A DNA stretch of 32,589 nucleotides, from NCBI GenBank assembly GCA_009885845.1, contig VFJW01000091.1, positions 1-32,589 of the forward strand, in the 5' to 3' direction. Source of the stretch: Geobacter sp. Lineage in GTDB: Bacteria; Desulfobacterota; Desulfuromonadia; Geobacterales; Pseudopelobacteraceae. Both the position numbers and the translations under genes were made by a program. The notes below the pieces were generated by a model that worked only from the letters and a program-made list of their open reading frames with translations, was not told where the DNA came from and searched no databases. The first letter of the stretch is position 1; every line of letters begins with the position of its first letter. Shown in pieces: positions 16,069-25,547 of the stretch.

Positions 16069-17793
16069 ATGTCAAAAACTGCAATGAAACCATCACTGAA
16101 GAACCCGTTTGCGCCGGCAGAAACTCAGGAATTTACCATTCCAGGTGAAATCCCCGGGAAAAAAGGCGGCTACGAAGAAGCCATGCAGGCCGGCCATGAT
16201 CTGATTCAGCGCCCGATACATTCGGTCAGCATTGATCAGATCGAGAAGCAGCATTTTAAAAAGCGTATGACAGTCTGGGAGCGTATTCGCACCCTGACCG
16301 CCAGTCAGCCGAACATTCTCTTTCAGAACTGGGGAAAGAATCTGGACGGAGCATCGCTGGTTACCGGCATCATCAATGTTGACGGCCGCGACGTAGCTAT
16401 TTACGGACATGACTTCACTGTCCGTGCTGGCTCGATAGACGCTACCAACGGCAGCAAACTCGCCAAACTGTTTAACATGGCGGGGGAAAAGGGCATTCCG
16501 GTTATTGGTATGAATGACAGCGCCGGTGCCTTTGTTCCTGCAGGGGTCGGTGGTCTTGACGGGTATGCTGAGGCCTTTACTGCCTTGCGCAAAATCAGTG
16601 GAGTCGTGCCGTCAATTATGTGCATGTTCGGTTTTAATGCCGGAGGCGGTAGTTATCTGCCCCGCCAGGGCAGCTTTGTCATTCAGCCCAACGACACCTT
16701 CTTTGGACTGACCGGACCAGGTGTTGTCAAGTCGGTACTCGGTGAAGATATTACTCCGGAGGAATTGGGCGGACCCAAAGTCCATGGGAAGTCGGGAGTT
16801 GCCGATTTGACGGTAAACGACGAAGTTGCTGCACTGCGGCAGGCGTTGCGACTGCTTTCATACCTTCCTGACAACAACAGTGTGATGTCCTCCTATCAGC
16901 CTACCAGTGATCCACTTGACCGGAAGACCTGGGAGATCAACACACTGCTTAAAAAGGCCTTCAACTCACCGACCGGTTTCAATACTCCGTTTGACGTATC
17001 AATCGTTATCCAGCAGATCTGCGATCACGGTGATTACTTTGAACTTCAGCCGGACCGTGCCCGTGAGGTAGTGACCGCCTTTGGGCGTCTTGACGGAAAT
17101 GTCGTCGGCTTCTGCGCAAACAACAGTGCGGTATCATCGGGTCAGATCGACTGCGATTCTGCGGTCAAAATTGCCCGGTTCGTCAGATTCTGCAACATCT
17201 ATAATATTCCGATTATCTTTATGGAAGACACCACCGGTTTCCTCCCCGGTCGTGAGCAGGAGTCACGCGGTATTGTCCAGGCCGGCCGCTCGATGCTCGA
17301 CTCCATCGTCGATGTCCGTACCCCGCGTATCCTGCTGATTCTACGCAACGCCTATGGCGGAGCATACGCCTCGTACAACAACTATCCGACCGGTGCAGAC
17401 CTGGTTCTTGCGCTCCCCACCACGAGACTGGCTGTTATGGGTCCGGCGGGGAAAGAATTTGTCTACAAAGATGAGATGCGCAAAATCCGGGGAACCGCTG
17501 GTGATATGACCAAAAATGGCACCAAAGAGCGCATCGCGGCCGGTATGAACGGAGATGATGCCAAAAAAGATGCCGAAAAAGAAGCCGGAGAATGGCTGAA
17601 GCAGCAGGAGGCAGCCCTTAGCACCCGTTATGAAAAAGAGCTTATGAATCCGAGAGAGGGCCTGGCACTCGGTTCGATCTCCTCAATCGTCATGCCGACT
17701 GATCTGCGCAAGGTACTGGGCGAGAACATGAACTTCTTCCTGCGCCATTACAAGCCATCCCCGATGGGCGGCATTCAGAGAGAGTTCCACTAA
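16069..17793 (+). CDS. acyl-CoA carboxylase carboxyltransferase subunit (probable propionyl-CoA/methylmalonyl-CoA)
   Basis: A 574-residue biotin-dependent carboxyltransferase with both crotonase-like halves: [33 protein letters not shown] and [11 protein letters not shown] in the first, and [37 protein letters not shown] and [12 protein letters not shown] in the second, where the two oxyanion-hole glycine motifs lie. It is about 60 residues longer than typical PccB/MmdA and its second half resembles glutaconyl-CoA decarboxylase alpha, so substrate assignment rests on neighbours: a biotin carboxylase/BCCP, methylmalonyl-CoA mutase and epimerase. The start at ATG 16069 is chosen because AGAAGG lies about nine bases upstream; that site directly abuts the alternative ATG at 16060. 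Confidence 0.88.
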   Translation: MSKTAMKPSLKNPFAPAETQEFTIPGEIPGKKGGYEEAMQAGHDLIQRPIHSVSIDQIEKQHFKKRMTVWERIRTLTASQPNILFQNWGKNLDGASLVTGIINVDGRDVAIYGHDFTVRAGSIDATNGSKLAKLFNMAGEKGIPVIGMNDSAGAFVPAGVGGLDGYAEAFTALRKISGVVPSIMCMFGFNAGGGSYLPRQGSFVIQPNDTFFGLTGPGVVKSVLGEDITPEELGGPKVHGKSGVADLTVNDEVAALRQALRLLSYLPDNNSVMSSYQPTSDPLDRKTWEINTLLKKAFNSPTGFNTPFDVSIVIQQICDHGDYFELQPDRAREVVTAFGRLDGNVVGFCANNSAVSSGQIDCDSAVKIARFVRFCNIYNIPIIFMEDTTGFLPGREQESRGIVQAGRSMLDSIVDVRTPRILLILRNAYGGAYASYNNYPTGADLVLALPTTRLAVMGPAGKEFVYKDEMRKIRGTAGDMTKNGTKERIAAGMNGDDAKKDAEKEAGEWLKQQEAALSTRYEKELMNPREGLALGSISSIVMPTDLRKVLGENMNFFLRHYKPSPMGGIQREFH

Positions 17794-17810
17794 GCCTTAA
17801 AACCGGAATT

Positions 17811-17956
17811 AACCACAGAGCAACAGAGCAACAGAGAACAGCAATGAGGTAAATGCAAATAAAGCGTCTGATTTAAAATCTAAAGAATATCAGAATCTTG
17901 TTTTTATGCAGAATTGATTTGTAAGGTTTTCTCAGTTGCTCAGTTGCTCTGTGGTT
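17811..17956. repeat. intergenic inverted-arm element, AGAGCAAC unit type (carboxyltransferase-biotin carboxylase gap)
   Basis: The left arm at 17811-17838 starts AACCACAGAGCAACAGAGCA and continues ACAGAGAA, a clean run of the 8-bp unit AGAGCAAC. The right arm at 17927-17956 (TTTTCTCAGTTGCTCAGTTG, then CTCTGTGGTT) is its inverted copy. The interior is about 88 bp and AT-rich. It separates two genes whose products must work together in one complex. Confidence 0.82.
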
Positions 17957-17999
17957 CAAAAATATTTATTACATCCGACATGATTGGAGATACATAGCG

Positions 18000-20879
18000 A
18001 TGACTGATTTCTATAAACACAACCCGTTGATTCACCGCGATCGCCGCCTGAACCTGTCACCGTCCGAATGGGTGCGTTCCTTTGCCTGTGAAGACCTGAA
18101 GCCGTTGATCGTCTGCCGTGGTCCGATCCGTAAAGAGGCAATGGATGTCTACACTGAGATGGGAATTACCCATTTTGGCATCCTGTTGTCTGAAAAGGAT
18201 TCGATCGTGTATCCAAACGCCCTGGCGCCGGAACTGCGCCAACTGACTGATTCGACCCGTGTTCATCGAGTGCCGGATTACAGCGGCGCCAGCAAGGAAG
18301 AGCGTGTCGAGCGGATGAACCAGATTATTACCATCGCCAAAGATAATGGTTATGACTCGGTTTTTGCCGGCTATGGCTTCATGGCGGAAGACGAAGAGTT
18401 CGTCGCTACGATTGAAAATGCCGGTCTCAAATTTATCGGGCCATGTTCCGGGACTCAGGCAAAGGCCGGGAAAAAGGACGAGGCCAAGCGTACCGCCCTG
18501 GCTGTCAACGTCAGTGTTACCCCCGGTATTAACAATATCACGGCGCTGACTCTGCTGAAAAAATTCCCGACCCGCGAAAAACTTCTCAAGCTCGCCGATG
18601 CTGAAGGACTTGACTGTGACAGTAGCGTTCTGGCCGATAAGAAAATGGCGATAGAAGTGCTGGCTGATCACATCCTGATGTCCTCGTATCGCAAAGGTGT
18701 TGATCTGTTCTCGATCGAAGAATTGTGTGCCCAGGTGCAGACGGAGGTCGTAGGACTGTTTAAAAATTACCCGCAGAGCCGCTTCCGTATTAAAGCGATC
18801 GGCGGCGGTGGCGGTAAGGGACAGCGGATATTGGGCGCTTCGCTCTTGACCCTCAAGAAGGCGACCGACAAGCAGATTGCCGCAGCGGCTGAAGAGGCTC
18901 CGACGCTGGTGCGGGAAATTCTGAACGAAGTCAAAACCAACGGGGTCGGCGATAACAAAAACGTGCTTGTTGAGTTAAACATCGAACAGACCCGCCACAA
19001 TGAAATTCAGCTGCTTGGTAATGGTACATGGTGTGTGTCTCTTGGTGGACGTGACTGCTCACTGCAGATGCACGAACAAAAACTGCTGGAGATATCTGTG
19101 ACCCAGGAAGGGTTGCTGGCTGCTATTGAAGGAGCAAAGAAAGCCGGGCGCAAAGCCGAAGTCAAGGCGCTGGAGAGCGATTTGAAGGTGCTCAAGCGGA
19201 TGGAAGAAGAGTCAGCCCGATTCGGACTGGCAGTCGGGCTTGATTCTGCCTCGACCTTCGAATGTATTGTTGACCGTGACCGTCACTACTTCATGGAAGT
19301 CAATACCCGTATCCAGGTTGAACACCGTGTCACCGAACTCTGCTACAGCCTCAAGTTCACCAATCCGAAGAATAAGAACGACTTTTTTGTCGTCGAATCA
19401 CTTGTCGAAGCGATGGCTCTCATTGCACGGCACAAGGGGCGTCTCCCCAAGCCGGAGCGGTTCGTGCGTTTCAACGCTTCCGCCGAAGCCCGTCTGAACG
19501 CTACCGATGCGTCGCTTTCACCCCATGCCGGCGGGATGATTCGCTACTGGTCCAAGCCGATTGATGGCGAAATACGTGATGACCAGGGAATCTGCCTGGT
19601 AAATCCTGATACCAATATGTTCATGCGCTACCGCGTGGCGGGGGCTTACGATTCAAACATCGCCCTGCTTCTTACCAAGGGTGACACCCGCCTTGAAAGC
19701 TATCAACAGATGGCAAAGGTGCTGTGCCACACAACGTTGCGCGGTAACGACCTGGGCACCAATCTCGAATTTCATTACGGCCTTGTCAATTGGTTCCTTG
19801 GCTATAATGTTATGGCAAAGCCGACCACCCGCTTTGTCGTGCCGTATCTGACCCTTGTAGGATTGTTAAAGGATGAGGCCAGCAAGCTTGACCCGGTCTT
19901 TGCGTTTATCCAGATGAAAAAGCAGTATGCCAAGTTGGTGAGTGAGCAGTTTCCAGATCAGCCTGAAGTTGCCAAAGTCATGTCACAGACACTGGATCGC
20001 AAAGGGACTCTGGTTACCCGCCCGATCGAAAAATTCATCGAAGACCCGCACCTCTTGTCCGGCTGGTTGAGTCTCAACCGGAAGAACTTTAAAATGGAGA
20101 AGGGCAAAGTCGTCTGGCTCAAAAACCCGGTAATAATTCTTGATGAAACCTACAAATACCTGAATATGACCTATCGGTCCTACGTACCGGCTGCCGAGGT
20201 CATCTGGAGTCACGATAACGATGTGCTGCAGAGAGCCCTCAGCTTCTACGCAACGCTCAATGAAAAATTCAAACTGGGCGCGGATGATCATGCCAAGCTG
20301 TGTACTATTCTGCAGAAAGACAAGCCGCAGGGGGACTATTCAGAGTCGTTGTGGTCAGAGATCCGTGCATCGCACTTTGGTTTCGAAGCGGGTGTTGAGC
20401 TGCTCGGAATGCTGTTCCTGGTTGCCGACAAAACCAGCTTTTGGGATTTCAGGGTAGAGGAGGATCTTGAGGTAACCATTCCGGATTACCTGTTTGATGC
20501 CGAACTCCAGGTACGGATGAAAAAGATTCTGGTTCCGCCCCCTGCAACGAAAGCCGACGAGGTTGTTGCGATCTGTGGCGGAATGTATTACGGGCAGGAA
20601 GCGCCAGGTCTGCCTCACTTCGTGGAGGAGGGTATGCATTTTGAGAAAGGGCAGGCGCTTTATATCATTGAAGTTATGAAGATGTTCAATACCGTTCGTG
20701 CAACCTACTCCGGGACCATCGACAAAATTGTTATCCAGAGCGGCAATGGATCTATCGTCCAGAAGGGGCAGCCTCTTTTCAAAATTACTCCGGATGAAAA
20801 ATTTGTCGAGGTAGATCCGAAAGCAGTTGAAAAAGAGAAGCGCGAACGGACCACCGAATATTTGAAAGCGGTTCTGTAG
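18000..20879 (+). CDS. biotin carboxylase/biotin carboxyl carrier fusion subunit of acyl-CoA carboxylase (959 aa)
   Basis: A large cytoplasmic subunit that carboxylates its own biotin with ATP and bicarbonate and delivers the carboxyl group to the carboxyltransferase encoded just upstream. The N-terminal biotin carboxylase fold has GYGFMAED (about 124-131), AKAGKKDEAK, the ATP-grasp glycine loop IGGGGGKGQRI at 267-277, RDCSLQ at 351-356 and FMEVNTRIQVEHRVTE at 431-446. The C-terminus is a biotinyl domain with EVMKM, biotin acceptor K894. Compared with ordinary biotin carboxylases, roughly 60 extra residues separate the lysine motif from the glycine loop. About 300 unassigned residues lie between the two catalytic parts. 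A GGAG site lies upstream of ATG 18000. A terminator follows the stop. Confidence 0.9.
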   Translation: MTDFYKHNPLIHRDRRLNLSPSEWVRSFACEDLKPLIVCRGPIRKEAMDVYTEMGITHFGILLSEKDSIVYPNALAPELRQLTDSTRVHRVPDYSGASKEERVERMNQIITIAKDNGYDSVFAGYGFMAEDEEFVATIENAGLKFIGPCSGTQAKAGKKDEAKRTALAVNVSVTPGINNITALTLLKKFPTREKLLKLADAEGLDCDSSVLADKKMAIEVLADHILMSSYRKGVDLFSIEELCAQVQTEVVGLFKNYPQSRFRIKAIGGGGGKGQRILGASLLTLKKATDKQIAAAAEEAPTLVREILNEVKTNGVGDNKNVLVELNIEQTRHNEIQLLGNGTWCVSLGGRDCSLQMHEQKLLEISVTQEGLLAAIEGAKKAGRKAEVKALESDLKVLKRMEEESARFGLAVGLDSASTFECIVDRDRHYFMEVNTRIQVEHRVTELCYSLKFTNPKNKNDFFVVESLVEAMALIARHKGRLPKPERFVRFNASAEARLNATDASLSPHAGGMIRYWSKPIDGEIRDDQGICLVNPDTNMFMRYRVAGAYDSNIALLLTKGDTRLESYQQMAKVLCHTTLRGNDLGTNLEFHYGLVNWFLGYNVMAKPTTRFVVPYLTLVGLLKDEASKLDPVFAFIQMKKQYAKLVSEQFPDQPEVAKVMSQTLDRKGTLVTRPIEKFIEDPHLLSGWLSLNRKNFKMEKGKVVWLKNPVIILDETYKYLNMTYRSYVPAAEVIWSHDNDVLQRALSFYATLNEKFKLGADDHAKLCTILQKDKPQGDYSESLWSEIRASHFGFEAGVELLGMLFLVADKTSFWDFRVEEDLEVTIPDYLFDAELQVRMKKILVPPPATKADEVVAICGGMYYGQEAPGLPHFVEEGMHFEKGQALYIIEVMKMFNTVRATYSGTIDKIVIQSGNGSIVQKGQPLFKITPDEKFVEVDPKAVEKEKRERTTEYLKAVL

Positions 20880-20910
20880 TAATACGATCTGTAGATGTCG
20901 ATCTCAAAGG

Positions 20911-20947
20911 CCAGGGCGGGGAGTGTGACTTCTCCCCTGGTTTTTTT
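20911..20947 (+). terminator. Rho-independent terminator after the biotin carboxylase gene
   Basis: The stem CCAGGGCGGGGAG pairs with CTCCCCTGG across a TGTGACTT loop and is followed by seven T (20941-20947). It suggests the carboxylase genes form one transcript and the mutase is expressed from a later promoter or by readthrough. Confidence 0.82.
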
Positions 20948-20965
20948 ATATGTGGTTTGAGGTTA

Positions 20966-21037
20966 GTAGGGGCGTATTGCATACGCCCGGTAACAGTTGC
21001 AATAATTGCAGCATGGGCGCAAGCGTTGCGCCCCTAC
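20966..21037. repeat. 72-bp three-hairpin intergenic repeat (GTAGGGGCG ... CGCCCCTAC)
   Basis: The outer ends GTAGGGGCG (20966-20974) and CGCCCCTAC (21029-21037) are perfect inverted repeats. Inside are three more small inverted repeats in a row: GGGCGTAT-TGC-ATACGCCC, TTGCAA-TAA-TTGCA and GGGCGCAA-GCG-TTGCGCCC. The whole could fold as a cruciform or three-armed RNA. GTAGGGGCG-type termini are familiar from dispersed small repeats in many bacteria (established knowledge, family not named here). It is unrelated in sequence to the 8-bp-unit elements. Confidence 0.85.
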
Positions 21038-21095
21038 AACACAGGCGGTATTCATACCCGTATTTTTGAATCTATTTTTGTAAAAGGAGTCATAT

Positions 21096-22748
<1,653 letters not shown>

Positions 22749-22761
22749 AACTAAAACAATT

Positions 22762-22792
22762 CACCACGGAGGCACAGAGACACGGAGAAACC
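22762..22792 (+). repeat. solitary left arm, CACGGAGG unit type, abutting the GxxExxY start
   Basis: CACCACGGAGGCACAGAGAC followed by ACGGAGAAACC. This is the left-arm sequence of the 8-bp-unit family with no inverted partner before the next gene. Its last bases supply the CGGAG that precedes the GxxExxY TTG codon, and the frame of that gene is open back through the arm. The next copy in the same orientation begins at 23181, on the other side of the gene. Confidence 0.85.
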
Positions 22793-23164
22793 TTGAGAGA
22801 CTCGGAACTTACAGAGATAATAATCGGAGCCGCAATTGATGTGCATAAAGTATTGGGGCCAGGCCTTTTAGAATCAGCATACGAAGAGTGTTTTTGTTAC
22901 GAGTTGGGTCTGCGCAGTGTTCTTAGTGAACGCCAAAAATCGCTGCCATTGCTATACAAGGGATTAAAACTAGACTGTGGTTACCGTATGGATGTTGTAG
23001 TTGATAGTCGTGTCGTTGTTGAGCTCAAATCAGTTGATAAAATCCTTCCGATACATGAAGCGCAACTTTTAACCTATTTGAAGTTGTCTGGTATCAGGAC
23101 AGGATTGCTGTTTAATTTTAATGTCACTATTTTGAAAGAAGGCCTACGGAGAATGGTCCTTTAA
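22793..23164 (+). CDS. GxxExxY protein, predicted PD-(D/E)XK nuclease fold
   Basis: A 123-residue protein of the GxxExxY family, named for G24, E27 and Y30 in LGPGLLESAY. Residues D67 (YRMDVVVD), E77 and K79 (VVVELKSV) and Q91 (HEAQLLTYLK) match a PD-(D/E)XK nuclease core; function in the family is not established. The start is uncertain. TTG 22793 has a GGAGAA site supplied by the repeat arm, but the frame remains open upstream through the arm, encoding a TTEAQRHGE peptide, and no in-frame ATG is present. Many database members have such arm-encoded N-termini, as far as I recall. It interrupts the mutase-epimerase pair without a metabolic reason, which suggests insertion. Confidence 0.85.
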   Translation: MRDSELTEIIIGAAIDVHKVLGPGLLESAYEECFCYELGLRSVLSERQKSLPLLYKGLKLDCGYRMDVVVDSRVVVELKSVDKILPIHEAQLLTYLKLSGIRTGLLFNFNVTILKEGLRRMVL

Positions 23165-23180
23165 AATACAAAAAAACATT

Positions 23181-23330
23181 CACCACGGAGACACGGAGGC
23201 ACAGAGAAAACCAAGATCAAGGACCTGAAGATTTCGGGTAAACCAGGATTAAAAGCTAGTAGCCTTTGGTGTAAACCAGATTATCTTACTTGTTTTTGAC
23301 TTTCTCCGTGTCTCTGTGTCTCCGTGGTGA
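23181..23330. repeat. intergenic inverted-arm element, CACGGAGR unit type (GxxExxY-epimerase gap)
   Basis: The left arm at 23181-23212 begins CACCACGGAGACACGGAGGC and continues ACAGAGAAAACC. The right arm at 23301-23330 is its inverted copy (TTTCTCCGTGTCTCTGTGTC then TCCGTGGTGA). The interior of about 88 bp aligns with that at 9768-9914: both hold AAAACCARGATCAA after the arm, TAAACCARGATTAAA near the middle (23239-23253 here) and an AACCAGA block later. The epimerase ribosome-binding site lies just past the right arm. Confidence 0.87.
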
Positions 23331-23344
23331 AAAAGGATTTTGAC

Positions 23345-23749
23345 ATGCTGACAAAAATAAACCATATAGGCATCGCCGTTACATCCCTAGAAGCTACTAT
23401 CCCGTTTTACCGCGACAGTCTCGGCATGGCTTTTGCCGGGATTGAGGAGGTCGCCGAACAGAAAGTGCGGGTTGCGATGCTGGGGGTCGGTGAATCGAAG
23501 ATCGAGCTATTGGAGCCAACGTCAGAAGATAGTCCGGTAGCCAGGTTTATTGAAAAAAACGGTACCGGTATTCATCATATTGCGTACGAAGTCGCGGATA
23601 TCGAGGCGGCTATAGCTGTGTTACTGGCCAGCGGAACCCGCATGGTTGATGAGAAACCGCGCGCTGGCGCCCATGGAACGCGTATAGCGTTTATTCATCC
23701 GAAAAGCAGTCACGGTGTGCTGACGGAGTTGTGTCAGGCGGAGCACTGA
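23345..23749 (+). CDS. mce: methylmalonyl-CoA epimerase
   Basis: A 134-residue vicinal-oxygen-chelate protein that interconverts the (R) and (S) forms of methylmalonyl-CoA, linking the carboxylase product to the mutase substrate. NHIGIAV with H7, KIELLEP with E54, GIHHIAYEV with H77/H78 and VLTELC with E128 supply the expected metal-binding and acid/base positions. Length is normal. The start ATG 23345 (MLTKINHIG) has AAAGGA upstream; an in-frame GTG at 23324 lies inside the repeat arm and is rejected. It is separated from the mutase by the GxxExxY gene and two repeat copies. Confidence 0.95.
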   Translation: MLTKINHIGIAVTSLEATIPFYRDSLGMAFAGIEEVAEQKVRVAMLGVGESKIELLEPTSEDSPVARFIEKNGTGIHHIAYEVADIEAAIAVLLASGTRMVDEKPRAGAHGTRIAFIHPKSSHGVLTELCQAEH

Positions 23750-23823
23750 AATTTAAAAATAAGTAATAAATGATCTACTGTTCTATTTTTATGACTTTTG
23801 AGAGGTAATGAGTTAATTAATTG

Positions 23824-23851
23824 TTGACATTCGTTTGATTCGTTGTATATT
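23824..23851 (+). promoter_or_regulatory. strong sigma-70-like promoter for the porin gene
   Basis: TTGACA at 23824-23829, a 16-base spacer and TATATT at 23846-23851. This near-consensus pair lies about 360 bp before the porin start, implying a leader of roughly 350 nt. A perfect odd palindrome, TCAGCGACGCTGA (23925-23937), lies downstream of the start point. Confidence 0.65.
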
Positions 23852-24007
23852 GTGGCCAAACAAATAGAACAAGCCTGAAACAAACGAACCTACAAGTAGC
23901 TGACCGATTTATAACAACAGAGCTTCAGCGACGCTGACAGCAACGACCGGGAGCGAAACACACTGTGAACGTTTCAGAAAGAAAAAATAGTTTTGTCGTT
24001 GGTATTG

Positions 24008-24048
24008 TACCTTTGGACATCCGCTTTTAAGCAGGATGTTTGAAGGTA
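24008..24048 (+). promoter_or_regulatory. long leader hairpin upstream of the porin gene
   Basis: TACCTT at 24008-24013 pairs with AAGGTA at 24043-24048, and inside it ACATCCGCTT (24017-24026) pairs with AAGC-A-GGATGT (24029-24039), leaving a small loop. A second small inverted repeat GGTATTGTACC (24001-24011) overlaps the left side and would compete with it. There is no clean T tract, so it is not a classical terminator. The remaining bases of the 460-bp gap (23750-24209) hold no gene that I can support. Confidence 0.5.
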
Positions 24049-24209
24049 TTTGTGTTTTGAGCGACTTTTGTTATTGAATGGCGATGAAGATTGAGAAGTT
24101 ACGGCCAAATTTACTTTGAAAGGTGGTGAGCAGCGGCATCAAATTAATCTGACAGTACGTTAACCGAAGTTGTACAAGCAACTATCAATAAAAAATGGGA
24201 GGAACAAAC

Positions 24210-25307
24210 ATGAATTTCAAAAAAACCGCAGCAATCGTAGCAGCAGCAGCAGCACTTACCGCAATGGCACTTCCGGCACTGGCAGAAACCAGCTTCTACG
24301 GATCCGCCCGTGTGCATACTGGCTATGTTGCACAAGACAATGCCGTCGGTACCAGAGACACAACCAATTTTGATGAGTCTCTGCTAGCCACCAGCCGTTT
24401 CGGTATGAACGCCTCCAGCGGCGATCTGACCGGTAAGGTTGAATTTGGTTCTGCAAACGCAAACGGCGCTGTGTATACCCGCCTGCTGTACGGTACCTAC
24501 AAATTTGGTTTTGGCAGTGTGAAGGTTGGTCAGGACTATAACAGCTACTACTTCATCTCCAATCAGACGACAGGCGGCGATAACGTCAACAACAACTACG
24601 GTTCATTGTGGGATACACGTCAGCCACAGATCAAAGTGGCTATGAACAACGGCCTGTATGTCGCTTTTATTCAGCCGACCGCCACCGCTACTGGTGCGTT
24701 AACAACCAAAATCCTGATGCCGAAAACAAACATCGGCTATGAAGGCGCCGCCGGCATGTTCAAATTCGGTGCAGGTGTTGTTGGTCAGGCGTATCAGGAA
24801 ACAGTCGCGTACTCAACCGCTACAGCTGCTCAAACAACTACAAGGGTCTCTTCGGCTCTTGGCTACGTCCACGGAACCCTCGGTATGGGCCCTGCCGAGA
24901 TTAAATTCAACCTCGGCTATGGTAATAACCTCGGCAACATGGGCTTTACCTCCGCTGGAACGAACAGAAACGTTCTCGCCGCAGGAAAATACACCAGCAC
25001 AACTACGTTAGAAGGTTTTGTTCAGGCAAAATACACTGTCTCCCCTACTCTGGCGATGAATGTCGGCTTTGGCTATTCAGCCGACACGAACGACGCATTT
25101 CAGACTGCTGCCACTACTACAGCAGCCGCTATCGGCAAGAAAACCGACAACCGTATGATGGTGTATGCCAATGTACCGGTTGGGCTTGGCAAAGGTTTCA
25201 CCGTAGTACCTGAAGTTGCCTACATGGATCAGCTTGATAACAAAAACAGCAACACTAAAGGCGCCAAAACAACATACGTCGGCGCAAAATGGCAGATGGA
25301 TTTCTAG
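24210..25307 (+). CDS. outer-membrane porin (beta-barrel)
   Basis: A 365-residue exported barrel protein started at ATG 24210, which has GGGAGG six bases upstream; the in-frame ATG at 24195 overlaps that site. A 26-residue signal peptide (NFKKTAAIVAAAAALTAMA, cleaved after ALA) is followed by ETSFYGSARVHTGYVAQD, alternating strands such as GKVEFGSANANGAVYTRLLYG and SVKVGQDYNSYYF, and it ends in WQMDF with the C-terminal phenylalanine that the BAM complex recognises. Overall it looks like a trimeric general porin of the Geobacter type. The Thr/Ala-rich stretches (around 190-210 and 295-310) are probably surface loops. It is preceded by a strong promoter and structured leader, followed by a strong terminator, and probably highly expressed. 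Confidence 0.85.
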   Translation: MNFKKTAAIVAAAAALTAMALPALAETSFYGSARVHTGYVAQDNAVGTRDTTNFDESLLATSRFGMNASSGDLTGKVEFGSANANGAVYTRLLYGTYKFGFGSVKVGQDYNSYYFISNQTTGGDNVNNNYGSLWDTRQPQIKVAMNNGLYVAFIQPTATATGALTTKILMPKTNIGYEGAAGMFKFGAGVVGQAYQETVAYSTATAAQTTTRVSSALGYVHGTLGMGPAEIKFNLGYGNNLGNMGFTSAGTNRNVLAAGKYTSTTTLEGFVQAKYTVSPTLAMNVGFGYSADTNDAFQTAATTTAAAIGKKTDNRMMVYANVPVGLGKGFTVVPEVAYMDQLDNKNSNTKGAKTTYVGAKWQMDF

Positions 25308-25333
25308 TCACTGCTTGACAGTACTGCAACTGA

Positions 25334-25365
25334 AAACCCCGGGCTTGCCCGGGGTTTTTTTTTCT
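25334..25365 (+). terminator. Rho-independent terminator after the porin
   Basis: AAACCCCGGGC-TTG-CCCGGGG followed by nine T. A GC-rich stem and long T run make this the strongest terminator in the window. It closes a monocistronic porin unit. Confidence 0.95.
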
Positions 25366-25464
25366 TCCGGACAACGGGCAGATTGTGCAAAGGTGTTTTC
25401 ATGCCCTGCCTAACATCCAACGTCAGCTCTTATGTCTATCTTGTAATTGTTCAGGTCAAAAGGT

Positions 25465-25514
25465 TTTTGCAAGTTAAATATATTTCTTTACATTAGCTTT
25501 TAAAATTTGCAAAA
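25465..25514 (+). promoter_or_regulatory. promoter flanked by TTTTGCAA inverted half-sites upstream of the Fic gene
   Basis: TTTTGCAA at 25465-25472 and its inverted copy TTGCAAAA at 25507-25514 begin 42 bp apart, close to four helical turns. Between them, TTGCAA (25467-25472), 16 bases and TACATT (25489-25494) form a possible promoter, so the half-sites would cover the -35 and the start point. A further inverted repeat, CCGTTA/TAACGG (25521-25543), overlaps the ribosome-binding region. This looks like an operator for the DNA-binding N-terminal half of the Fic protein (inference). Confidence 0.5.
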
Positions 25515-25547
25515 TAGCGCCCGTTAGCAAATAAAAATAACGGAAAC

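Noticed and set aside
23852-24209. Cobalamin riboswitch before the porin or near the B12-dependent mutase.
   Set aside because: No B12-box-like conserved core was seen in this leader or upstream of 21096.
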